A DNA stretch of 20,507 bases. Source: a virus. The stretch lies in IMG/VR virus record IMGVR_UViG_3300031841_003833, positions 1-20,507 of that record. One strand, written 5' to 3'. The notes under the pieces are model-generated. The model was not told the DNA's origin, ran no database searches, and saw nothing but the letters and a program-made list of their open reading frames with translations. Shown here piece after piece: positions 6,180-12,485 of the stretch (within the stretch, counting starts at the first letter, position 1; each line of letters opens with the position of its first letter). Made by a program: the position numbers and the translations under genes.

Positions 6180-6208
6180 ATACTAATACACTAATTTATT
6201 TTTGTCAA
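6180..6208 (-). promoter_or_regulatory. Sigma-70 promoter giving a leaderless transcript
   Basis: On the minus strand: perfect -35 TTGACA (6208-6203), a 17-base spacer and -10 TAGTAT (6185-6180). The expected start point, about 7 bases downstream, falls on or next to the ATG at 6172. The -35 box lies three bases past the upstream stop codon. Confidence 0.75.
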
Positions 6209-6211
6209 GAA

Positions 6212-6568
6212 CTATAGAACAAAAAACTTTACTGCTAAAGCCGTAAGGGTTGTCACTGCACTACCAATAACGAGCCATTGGATTTTCTTGATTGCTGCAA
6301 TGGTTGTTTCCACCTGCGCCAACCTAAGTTCTCCATTGGTAATTGTGTGGTATCTAATTCTTTCTTCAAAAGTGTTTAGAAAGTTTTCTCTCCACAATTC
6401 CATCTCTCTGATTCTGGTGAATAGACCTTGGTCAGGATCATAGATTGCCTCCTTGATCTTAGAGATGTTCTCTGCAACTTCTTCTTGTCGCTGTAAAAGA
6501 GTCTCTAGCTTGTTGCTCAAGTCTGCCATTGCGATGGCTATTTTTGTACTATCATTTTCTGGTGGCAT
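6212..6568 (-). CDS. Coiled-coil protein with C-terminal membrane segment (XhlA/holin-accessory-like)
   Basis: The 118-residue protein has a long N-terminal coiled coil (about residues 10-45: MADLSNKLETLLQRQEE, then NISKIKEAI), a PDQGLFTRIREMELWRENF segment, and a hydrophobic C-terminal helix of about 23 residues (IQWLVIGSAVTTLTALAVKF) with almost no tail after it. The layout, a cytoplasmic coiled coil and a terminal membrane anchor, matches XhlA-type haemolysin/holin-accessory proteins of phages. No second membrane helix is visible, so it is not a classic holin. The ribosome-binding site AGGAAG is present. It sits directly after groEL; an ACTATTTAT element in the gap may give it its own promoter. 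Confidence 0.72.
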   Translation of the reverse strand: MPPENDSTKIAIAMADLSNKLETLLQRQEEVAENISKIKEAIYDPDQGLFTRIREMELWRENFLNTFEERIRYHTITNGELRLAQVETTIAAIKKIQWLVIGSAVTTLTALAVKFFVL

Positions 6569-6591
6569 ATCAGTCTTCCTACCCTGCGGTA

Positions 6592-6604
6592 CAATAAATA
6601 GTCC
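6592..6604 (-). promoter_or_regulatory. ACTATTTAT-type element between groEL and the coiled-coil gene
   Basis: The minus strand reads GGACTATTTATTG, 24 bases before the ATG at 6568. Its first nine bases, GGACTATTT, and the following AT are identical to the element before the repeat protein at 12227-12216. No -35 box accompanies it. The promoter role is inferred from recurrence. Confidence 0.35.
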
Positions 6605-6612
6605 TATTCTGC

Positions 6613-8187
6613 CTATTCAGTTTGGACAATAGCAAAATTAGCCAAAATAAGCGAAGAGGATACTGAAGCTGCGTTTTGTAGTGCTACTCGGGTTACTTTT
6701 GCAGGATCAATGATTCCAGTATCATACAAATCGCAAACCTCATTATTGGAAAAATTGTAGCCGCAATTTTCTTGAGCGGCCTGAATTTCAGACAAGATTA
6801 GATCTGGGGATAAACCGGCGTTCTTTGCCATCTGTCTGGCTGGTTCCTGAATAGCCTTTCTCACGATCTCGAAACCAAATAATTGGTCCTGATTAAGACC
6901 CTCTGGTGGCGTTAGTTTCTCTGCGATCTTCACCAGTGTGCTACCACCACCAAGAACAACACCCTCTTCCTGTGCAGATTTTACTGCTTCAAGCGCATCC
7001 TCTAGTCGGTGCTTCTTCTCAATCATCTCGACCTCGGTATGGGCACCAACATGAATGATTGCAACGCCAGAAGCAAGACGGGTGATTCTCTCCTGAATTT
7101 GTTCGCACTCTTGAATAGATTCTGTGTCTTGCATTTCTGTTTTTAGGTTTTCAATGCGCTCCTCTACCTCATCGTAGTCAGCGTCGCCGTCCACAAGCGT
7201 TGTAGATCGCTTTGTAACTTCAACTGTTTTTGCCTTACCAAAATCAGCGAGTGTAATATCTCTAAGTGTCTTACCAGATTCACGAGACATAAAAGTAGCA
7301 CCTACAGAAAGGGCTAAGTCTTTCAACATATTTCTGCGCTCTTCACCGTAGCGTGGAGCTTTGACTGCCGCAACCTTCATTGTGCCTCGCACGGCGTTCA
7401 TAATAAGTGCTGCAAGAGCTTGACCCTCAACATCTTCTGCTACAATCAGGAATGGTCGTCCCTCTCGTGCAACTAGTTCAAGGGCTGGCAAAATGTCATC
7501 GACAGAATCAATCTTTGAGTCTGTGACAAGGACAAGCAAGTCCTCGTACTTGACCAGCTTACGTCGCTCATCTGTAACAAACTGTGGAGACAAGTAGCCG
7601 GAATCAAATCGGAAACCTTCAACGACTGTCAGACCGCTTTCAACAGAGCGAGCTTCCTCAATTGTGATTGAACCGTTCTTCCCAACCTTGTCAACGGCAG
7701 TTGCAATCATCTCTCCGATGACTGTATCTCCATTAGCTGAGATAGTGGCGATGTGAGCCACATCTTTTTCCGATGTGATGGGGCGGGACAGTTCTCTAAT
7801 CTCTGCTACAACCTGCTCGACGGCTTTGTCAATCCCTCGCTTCAATTCAACGGGAGATGAGCCTGCTGTGATATATTTTTGTGAATGTTTTAAGATTGCT
7901 CGGGAAAGAACCGTTGCAGTAGTTGTACCATCACCGGCAACATTGTTTGTCTGCTCAGATGCTTGTCGAATAATTTGAGCACCTGCATTCTCGAATGGAT
8001 CTTCAAGTTCAACAAACTTTGCGACGGTCACCCCGTCCTTTGTGATGAATGGGTTTGCACCCTTTTGATGTATAATAACATTGCGTCCTTTTGGACCCAT
8101 TGTGGAAGCCACGTTGTCAGCTAGAGTGTCAATCCCGGTGAGGATTTTCTGCTGCAAAGAGCCTTTGCAATCATATTTTCTGGACAT
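6613..8187 (-). CDS. groL: Chaperonin GroEL (Cpn60, group I)
   Basis: At 524 residues the protein is nearly full length for GroEL (about 545). The ATPase residues are present: TKDGVTVAK (Asp51), VAGDGTTTATVL (Asp86) and LEDALEAVKSAQEEGVVLGGG with the third Asp. The apical domain is intact (SGYLSPQFVTD, ILPALELVAREGRPFLIVAEDVEGQAL), as is the C-terminal equatorial end (GIIDPAKVTRVALQNAASV). The usual Gly-Gly-Met tail is missing; the protein stops at FAIVQTE. It should form ATP-driven folding rings for phage proteins such as capsid. No groES gene is adjacent or elsewhere in the window, so it must use the host co-chaperonin or one encoded elsewhere. Expression comes from a strong sigma-70 promoter just upstream. 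Confidence 0.98.
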   Translation of the reverse strand: MSRKYDCKGSLQQKILTGIDTLADNVASTMGPKGRNVIIHQKGANPFITKDGVTVAKFVELEDPFENAGAQIIRQASEQTNNVAGDGTTTATVLSRAILKHSQKYITAGSSPVELKRGIDKAVEQVVAEIRELSRPITSEKDVAHIATISANGDTVIGEMIATAVDKVGKNGSITIEEARSVESGLTVVEGFRFDSGYLSPQFVTDERRKLVKYEDLLVLVTDSKIDSVDDILPALELVAREGRPFLIVAEDVEGQALAALIMNAVRGTMKVAAVKAPRYGEERRNMLKDLALSVGATFMSRESGKTLRDITLADFGKAKTVEVTKRSTTLVDGDADYDEVEERIENLKTEMQDTESIQECEQIQERITRLASGVAIIHVGAHTEVEMIEKKHRLEDALEAVKSAQEEGVVLGGGSTLVKIAEKLTPPEGLNQDQLFGFEIVRKAIQEPARQMAKNAGLSPDLILSEIQAAQENCGYNFSNNEVCDLYDTGIIDPAKVTRVALQNAASVSSSLILANFAIVQTE

Positions 8188-8217
8188 TTATACCTCTCTG
8201 TGTAATCTGGTGTGAAT

Positions 8218-8246
8218 AATATAATCTGTTGTGGTGTGTTTGTCAA
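8218..8246 (-). promoter_or_regulatory. Sigma-70 promoter of groEL
   Basis: Minus strand: perfect -35 TTGACA (8246-8241), 17-base spacer, -10 TATATT (8223-8218). The predicted start near 8211 gives a leader of about 24 bases with an AGAGAGG ribosome-binding site. The -35 context GCCCTTGACAA is identical to that of hsp20, suggesting joint control of the two chaperones. No CIRCE-like inverted repeat is seen. Confidence 0.88.
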
Positions 8247-8251
8247 GGGCT

Positions 8252-9469
8252 TTAGATATCTTTAGTAATTTTTCTGCCATTGTATGGATATATAGTAGCT
8301 CTCAAGCCCTTTATATTGAAGTTGTTTCTCTGAGTCGCAAATCGTGACACGAGGGCTGGGCGATAGGGACCGGGAAGGTCTTGTTCATCGTCGTCTGCTT
8401 GAAGAGTTGGTTGATAACTTTTTCCAAAATCATACTTGTCGTCGCCTCTAACCATCATATGGTGAGCGGATAGGGTGTAGATCGCCTCTGGTACATCCTC
8501 CACACCAGCGTCGGGGTCCGTTCCAACCCTCTCTAACTTGAATGTTCCCTGTGCCACGATATCAACATTATTAAAGCTACCGGGACCGTCAGGTGTGTAG
8601 TCGGGACCAAACAAAGCCATGTTAATCAGATCCGGACTATTAATAACTCTTCTATAGGTTGTTGCATTTGGGTAGATATAATTGTCATCTTTGTCTCGCT
8701 CAAGCTCACCTTTCAAATCTTCAATAAACTTTAGCACTTCTGGGTGTCCGTTTATTTTTTCACCGGCTTTCGGTGTCACGCCACTCCACTGTCCGAAGTG
8801 TTTTGCAGTGGTTCCATCTTTATGTGAAATAAAGACGGGCGGCTTTGGGTCTTTTCTGATTAGGACAAAATCCGACTTTGGGTCTACTCCCTTAAAGTCT
8901 CCCTGCTCTGGCTGTTTTTGTGTTTTGACTCCTATCACATCGTCATAAGTGTGCAGCACCTCTCCAGAACTATTCAATACTCTCAGGATTATACCATCGG
9001 TGCCGGATTCTTTGATAGCTGTTTTGATGAGGGCTTCTAAATTCTTCATGGCATACGCTTCTTTTGCCGTCCTCTTTCCCGCCTCTTCACCACCCATGCC
9101 CGGATCTTTGAAAAATTTAGATATTGAGTATACTTCGCCATCCGTTGTTGTAAAATCAGGAATGCCCAACTCCTTAGCTTTTTTAGCGCTTATGTCGCCA
9201 CTGTCAGCCAATACTCTTAGTTTTACTAGGAGAGGCTCTGACTTTTTAATGATGACCTTCTTCTTAGTTGCATCGATAACAAAAGGTTCGCCTTTCTCAA
9301 TTCTTCGGATGAACTCCTCAAACCTGCCCGGATTTCTGTTGAAGTTAGCCCAACCCAATGTTGCCATTTCGTCCAAAGTCTCCTCAACCATCTCGACAAG
9401 CATGTCCATGGCAAGGGCTTTTTTCTTATCAAAATGATTTTCTATCAAAAGATCCCAGTTAGTTTCCAT
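8252..9469 (-). CDS. Large phage protein with possible PD-(D/E)XK nuclease-like core
   Basis: The protein has 405 residues. An N-terminal helical region (ALAMDMLVEMVEETLDEMA) precedes a lysine-rich strand (ATKKKVIIKKSEP). A motif YSISKFFKDPGMGGEEAGKRTAKE (about 114-137) follows, then KSDFVLIRKDPKPPVFISHK (198-217) and DGTTAKHFGQWSGVT. The D200 ... S215-H-K217 arrangement followed by a basic/aromatic helix resembles PD-(D/E)XK nucleases, with Ser where the second acid is expected. The C-terminal part has HHMMVRGDDKYD and an ending RPALVSRFATQRNNFNIKGLR, YPYNGRK. I associate this overall layout with an uncharacterised marine-phage family. Nuclease activity is only a possibility; a virion role fits the neighbouring amidase and protease. 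The start overlaps the amidase by 11 bases. Confidence 0.75.
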   Translation of the reverse strand: METNWDLLIENHFDKKKALAMDMLVEMVEETLDEMATLGWANFNRNPGRFEEFIRRIEKGEPFVIDATKKKVIIKKSEPLLVKLRVLADSGDISAKKAKELGIPDFTTTDGEVYSISKFFKDPGMGGEEAGKRTAKEAYAMKNLEALIKTAIKESGTDGIILRVLNSSGEVLHTYDDVIGVKTQKQPEQGDFKGVDPKSDFVLIRKDPKPPVFISHKDGTTAKHFGQWSGVTPKAGEKINGHPEVLKFIEDLKGELERDKDDNYIYPNATTYRRVINSPDLINMALFGPDYTPDGPGSFNNVDIVAQGTFKLERVGTDPDAGVEDVPEAIYTLSAHHMMVRGDDKYDFGKSYQPTLQADDDEQDLPGPYRPALVSRFATQRNNFNIKGLRATIYPYNGRKITKDI

Positions 9470-10364
9470 CTTCGATTTCCCTCAGTAGTTTATTTATATC
9501 AAGACCTGCACAGTCAATTTTTCTGTTGGTCAGGTGGTAGTGGCTTACAACTCCTTTGAAGTTGCCCTGAGCGGCAGAGTTGTCTACTCTCTGAGAAGTG
9601 TTTCCGTCGTCATCAAGTGGGCATGCTAGCTCAATACTGTAATGACTCGCCAAGCATTTGACCAATGCTTTGTACGCCGCCAACTGTACATCATAATAAC
9701 CTAAATGATCTCCAAGTTTAACACCATGAATTCTAGAATCTGTAATTATAGGACGAGGACCAAAACCCTTCTTACTGTAGTAGCTTTGATACTTTGTATA
9801 ATATGCGTTGCTGAAATCAATTCCAATTGAAGCGTTATTGACTCTTGTGTTGCCAGCATGCCAACCTATGTGCTGAGTATCCACTAGCTGGTAGATGGTG
9901 CCGTCGTTATCAATAACAAAGTGACTGGAAATGCTTCTCTTTTTTAGAATCTTATAACAGGAGTGAGCGGATAATGCAGCGTCCCAGTGAGTAACAATCA
10001 TGGTGGGGTATCTTTTCTTTCTTGTTACAGAGCGGAAGCAGTTTGTGGGCAACGCAAGGTTGCCTTGCTCTTTCAAGTTCACCACTTTGTCCCATTGAAT
10101 CGGAATGGCTGTGTCATTTGCAATGATTGTGTTGCCATCCATCGCATCTCCACTAATCTCATAAGAAGCTTCTCTTTCTGTCACGACCCTAGTATACGTC
10201 ATTGGTCCACAAAGCCCATCAGGACTCAAGCCATTATCCCTTTGAAATTGTTTGATATTATTTATCAATATGTCGTTGAAGCCTCGGGCTCCAAACCAAG
10301 AAGGATCCCAGCCTAACTTAGCTGCACTTGCTTGGTTATAAAATATTTTATCGCTTATAGACAT
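9459..10364 (-). CDS. N-acetylmuramoyl-L-alanine amidase (Amidase_2) with peptidoglycan-binding domain
   Basis: The 301-residue protein starts with a short peptidoglycan-binding-type repeat (about 18-60: DILINNIKQFQRDNGLSPDG, CGPMTYTRV). The zinc amidase domain spans about 118-300: TMIVTHWDAALSAHSCYKIL (zinc His126), ISSHFVIDNDGTIYQLVDTQ, HIGWHAGN, NNASIGID, and VVSHYHLTNRKIDCAGLD, where His275 or His277 and Cys285 would complete the zinc site and Lys282 is the catalytic lysine. It cleaves the bond between N-acetylmuramic acid and L-alanine in peptidoglycan. There is no signal peptide, so it is either a holin-dependent endolysin or a virion-associated lysin. The ATG overlaps the clpP stop (TAATG). 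Confidence 0.93.
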   Translation of the reverse strand: MSISDKIFYNQASAAKLGWDPSWFGARGFNDILINNIKQFQRDNGLSPDGLCGPMTYTRVVTEREASYEISGDAMDGNTIIANDTAIPIQWDKVVNLKEQGNLALPTNCFRSVTRKKRYPTMIVTHWDAALSAHSCYKILKKRSISSHFVIDNDGTIYQLVDTQHIGWHAGNTRVNNASIGIDFSNAYYTKYQSYYSKKGFGPRPIITDSRIHGVKLGDHLGYYDVQLAAYKALVKCLASHYSIELACPLDDDGNTSQRVDNSAAQGNFKGVVSHYHLTNRKIDCAGLDINKLLREIEDGN

Positions 10365-11041
10365 TAGAAAACCTCATCGGCAATCCCATATTCTACAGCC
10401 TGTTCTGCCGTCAAATAGACATTTACCTTTCTACTAATTAGATTTTTTATATATTTTTCAGTCATATCCGTTTCAGAGGCAAGCGTCTTAATGTATTGTT
10501 CCTGAGTCCACTGGACTTCTTCCAATTCATTTTCTAAATTATGAATGGAGCCAGCATAACCAGAAGCAACAGCATGAATCATTACACGGCAATGTTTGCC
10601 AATCTTTCTATATCCCTTTGTACCGGAAGCTAATATCAAAACTCCAGCAGACATCACTTTTCCTAAACCAACCGTAGAAATAGGAGCCTTCTCTTTTATC
10701 ATTCTCATCGTATCATAGATAGCGAACATCTCTAAGGCAGAGCCACCATTTGTGCTGACCAAAACTTCAAACTCGTTCTTCTCATAGTCCTCCGTGAAGC
10801 CGGTCTCTAAGATTCTCATTGCATGCACAACATCTCTAGCGTTTTCTTCGTCAATGTCCCCATACAAGCTAACCACTTTTGGTTTTGAATTTTCTTGTTG
10901 TTGCGCTAAAAGGAGAATCTCTTCTATTTCTTGTGCTATCTCTTCATCACTCTTTTCTTCAGCTTTTTGTGTCTCTTCTGTCTCAACCTCTTGCTGCTTC
11001 TTGGTTCTTCTTTTTTTCTTTTTTGCTTCTTCTAAAATCAT
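10364..11041 (-). CDS. clpP: ClpP-like serine protease with altered triad
   Basis: The protein has 225 residues. A 50-residue, very charged N-terminus (KKKKRRTKKQQ, then Glu-rich) precedes a ClpP fold: VVSLYGDIDEENARDV (about 56-71), VSTNGGSALEMFAIYDTM (oxyanion-loop region), GLGKVMSAGVLILASGTKG (nucleophile Ser131), RVMIHAVASGYAG (His156), and VNVYLTAEQAVEYGIADEV. In ClpP the last motif normally carries the catalytic Asp (RDRFLSAPEAVEYG); here that position is Asn207. Ser and His are intact, so activity may survive in reduced form. The role could be prohead processing or protein turnover; the neighbours favour virion assembly. The ribosome-binding site is GAGG, in the 3' arm of a small hairpin. 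Confidence 0.92.
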   Translation of the reverse strand: MILEEAKKKKRRTKKQQEVETEETQKAEEKSDEEIAQEIEEILLLAQQQENSKPKVVSLYGDIDEENARDVVHAMRILETGFTEDYEKNEFEVLVSTNGGSALEMFAIYDTMRMIKEKAPISTVGLGKVMSAGVLILASGTKGYRKIGKHCRVMIHAVASGYAGSIHNLENELEEVQWTQEQYIKTLASETDMTEKYIKNLISRKVNVYLTAEQAVEYGIADEVF

Positions 11042-11047
11042 ACTTTA

Positions 11048-11075
11048 CCTCGGCTATGTATAAATACTATCGAGG
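11048..11075 (-). promoter_or_regulatory. Hairpin with TATTTATA element over the clpP ribosome-binding site
   Basis: On the minus strand CCTCG (11075-11071) can pair with CGAGG (11052-11048), enclosing GTATTTATA (11067-11059). The 3' arm contains the GAGG ribosome-binding site of clpP; the 5' arm is the last codons of the upstream gene. Translating ribosomes from upstream would open it, suggesting coupling. The loop element resembles the ACTATTTAT motif at three other genes. Confidence 0.3.
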
Positions 11076-11465
11076 ACTTCTTTTTTTCATTTCTTTTGTA
11101 AGAATATCGACAGCTTGCTGCCAAGTTGAAAACTTCAAAATACCTCTCATTTCTTTAGGGTAAATAGATACGAACTTGTGTATAACAATCATCTTCCACG
11201 AATTAAAAGTTTGTTCGTCAATTTCTTTTACAGACTCAATTTGCTCGTCGGTACACCCTGTGCTTTTCATTTGTTGATATTTCATCTCTCTCATGAAGGC
11301 AACGTCCTCCATAATAAAGATCAAAAGTTTTAGGGTTTGGTTTAGTCCGTCTTGTGCAAAGCGTAGCACTTTGCCGTAACCCATCCAAAGGCTACCAATT
11401 TTGTGGGCAAGTGCGCCACCTAGAAACCATAGAAATTCTTGGGGGATTTGAGGTAGTTGGTCCAT
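11067..11465 (-). CDS. Unknown alpha-helical protein
   Basis: The 132-residue protein is mostly helical and moderately hydrophobic near the start (PQEFLWFLGGALAHKIGSLWMGYGKVL; QTLKLLIFIMEDVAF), then charged (MREMKYQQMKSTG, CTDEQIESVKEIDEQTF) and ends with basic residues. One short hydrophobic stretch (LKLLIFIMEDVAFM) may bury against a partner or membrane, but it is interrupted by acids. I do not recognise the family. It has its own sigma-70 promoter and a strong ribosome-binding site (AAGGAG), and precedes clpP by 25 bases. Confidence 0.7.
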   Translation of the reverse strand: MDQLPQIPQEFLWFLGGALAHKIGSLWMGYGKVLRFAQDGLNQTLKLLIFIMEDVAFMREMKYQQMKSTGCTDEQIESVKEIDEQTFNSWKMIVIHKFVSIYPKEMRGILKFSTWQQAVDILTKEMKKRSPR

Positions 11466-11500
11466 AAAAAATTACTCCTTGCAAGATAAGATTCCTACAA

Positions 11501-11529
11501 AGAGTAACGTTTTATGGTTTATTTGTCAA
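11501..11529 (-). promoter_or_regulatory. Sigma-70-type promoter of the 132-aa gene
   Basis: Minus strand: perfect -35 TTGACA (11529-11524) within CTTGACAA, a 17-base spacer, and a weaker -10 TACTCT (11506-11501). It gives a leader of about 30 bases. It probably drives the 132-aa gene and clpP, amidase and the following gene. Confidence 0.62.
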
Positions 11530-11544
11530 GGAGAACAAAGTAAA

Positions 11545-12171
11545 TTATTTAGAAATTTTGCTTTTGATAATTCTTTTAGCAACCCTTCTGGTTACTTCTG
11601 CGATGTAAGCGTCAAAATTATCATCTTCCATTACATCCATTTTGGCTGCTTCATCGTCCATTTCCATTTCTCCGCCAAGATCAACTTCTTCTTCGTCTTC
11701 TTCAGCACCCATTGACTCATCATCCATGCCACCCATATCAGCTTCGACGGCACCGTCTTCAACAGCAACCTCTACGCCTGTTTCTTGCTCGATTGCACCT
11801 GCAATTGCATCAACAAGTCTTTTGACCATGGCTTCATCTGCTCCACCTTCGTCAGCAGGAGCATCCATTGGCTCATCATCAACCTCTGCGTCCATTTCCA
11901 CGTCCATTTCTTCTTCAAGATCTTCTTCATCTTTCTTACGAGGCTTTCCCATTCCCTCTTCTACTTCTTCTTCATCTTTCTTACGAGGCTTTCCCATTCC
12001 CTCTTCTACTTCTTCTTCATCTTTCTTACGAGGCTTTCCCATTCCCTCTTCTACTTCTTCTTCGTTTACCTCGAATCTGTCAAGGTAACTCTCAGCGAGA
12101 TTATCCATGTTTGCGAGTTTCATGAATCGTCGGATCGTTCCCTCGTTGAGTAATGTTTTCTTGTTGCTCAT
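11545..12171 (-). CDS. Acidic repeat protein, probably structural
   Basis: The protein has 208 residues and is extremely acidic. The N-terminus KKTLLNEGTIRRFMKLANMD is a recognisable opening of uncharacterised marine-phage proteins, and it is followed by three identical 15-residue repeats EEEVEEGMGKPRKKD, a long Asp/Glu/Met/Gly-rich stretch with one helix (MVKRLVDAIAGAIEQETGVE), and a basic C-terminal helix (YIAEVTRRVAKRIIKSKISK). Basic ends around an acidic middle suggest a scaffold- or core-like role, which suits its place upstream of a ClpP-like protease, but nothing proves it. An AGGAG site precedes the ATG. Confidence 0.78.
   Translation of the reverse strand: MSNKKTLLNEGTIRRFMKLANMDNLAESYLDRFEVNEEEVEEGMGKPRKKDEEEVEEGMGKPRKKDEEEVEEGMGKPRKKDEEDLEEEMDVEMDAEVDDEPMDAPADEGGADEAMVKRLVDAIAGAIEQETGVEVAVEDGAVEADMGGMDDESMGAEEDEEEVDLGGEMEMDDEAAKMDVMEDDNFDAYIAEVTRRVAKRIIKSKISK
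11921..12063 (-). repeat. 45-bp perfect tandem repeat, about 3.2 copies, inside a coding region
   Basis: Units beginning at 11926, 11971 and 12016 are identical over 45 bases, and matching sequence extends from 11921 to 12063. Each unit encodes one EEEVEEGMGKPRKKD block in frame. Perfect identity at synonymous positions indicates recent expansion by slippage or recombination. Confidence 0.95.
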
Positions 12172-12215
12172 TTTTATGTTCTCCTAAGTTAAATAAAAAA
12201 ATGCGATTGCACAAT

Positions 12216-12227
12216 GATAAATAGTCC
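12216..12227 (-). promoter_or_regulatory. ACTATTTAT-type element upstream of the repeat protein
   Basis: The minus strand reads GGACTATTTATC, 44 bases before the ATG at 12171, in a 65-base gap. It shares GGACTATTTAT with the element at 6604-6593. No sigma-70 -35/-10 pair and no terminator hairpin are visible in this gap, so it is the best candidate for a promoter here. Confidence 0.38.
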
Positions 12228-12236
12228 TTTTGTTGT

Positions 12237-12485
12237 TTAAAAGTCTTTCTTAGATGTCAATTTTTCTATAGCCTTATCTTGTATTTGTTTCACACGAACG
12301 AAACTGACTCCCAGTCTGTCGGCTACTTCTCTCAAAGACATCTTGCCGTTTCTCCTGACCGCCACCAAAGTGCAGTTTAAGTCTTCCTTATAATTTAGCC
12401 ACTGCCTACATTCTTTGTTGCTACATAATTGACCGCTTTGCATACAAACATCAGCACAGTCATCAGTATCTATAAGTCTGGACAT
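12237..12485 (-). CDS. Mini sigma-like protein: cysteine cluster plus sigma region 4 HTH
   Basis: The protein has only 82 residues. The N-terminal half has five cysteines (Cys10, 14, 21, 26, 38) in the order DDCADVC, QLCSNKECRQWLNY, DLNC, spaced like a zinc or metal site. The C-terminal half (about 46-77: GKMSLREVADRLGVSFVRVKQIQDKAIEKL) matches the helix-turn-helix of sigma-70 region 4, with the S.(R)RV.QI..KA..KL signature of the recognition helix. Regions 2 and 3 are absent. It could bind -35-like DNA or core RNA polymerase as an appropriator or late-transcription factor. It overlaps the upstream gene by 16 bases. The HTH call is good; the role is inferred. Confidence 0.85.
   Translation of the reverse strand: MSRLIDTDDCADVCMQSGQLCSNKECRQWLNYKEDLNCTLVAVRRNGKMSLREVADRLGVSFVRVKQIQDKAIEKLTSKKDF

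Noticed and set aside
8949-9437. Plus-strand frame of 162 codons opposite the 405-aa gene
   Set aside because: Ser/Phe/Leu-rich translation without a domain, no ribosome-binding site, and the whole region is coding on the minus strand.
11059-11066. Plus-strand TATAAATA as a T4-type late promoter
   Set aside because: It would transcribe away from every gene in the window; the same bases are treated as a minus-strand element instead, with low confidence.
11921-12063. CRISPR-like array
   Set aside because: The 45-bp units are directly adjacent with no spacers and keep the reading frame; this is a coding tandem repeat.
11642-12153. Long plus-strand frames opposite the acidic repeat protein
   Set aside because: They are Ser- or Phe/Leu-rich mirror images of the GAA/GAT-rich coding strand and have no independent support.
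12172-12236. Terminator after the mini sigma gene (T-run at about 12195)
   Set aside because: The T-run follows only weak three- or four-base inverted repeats, with no stable stem.
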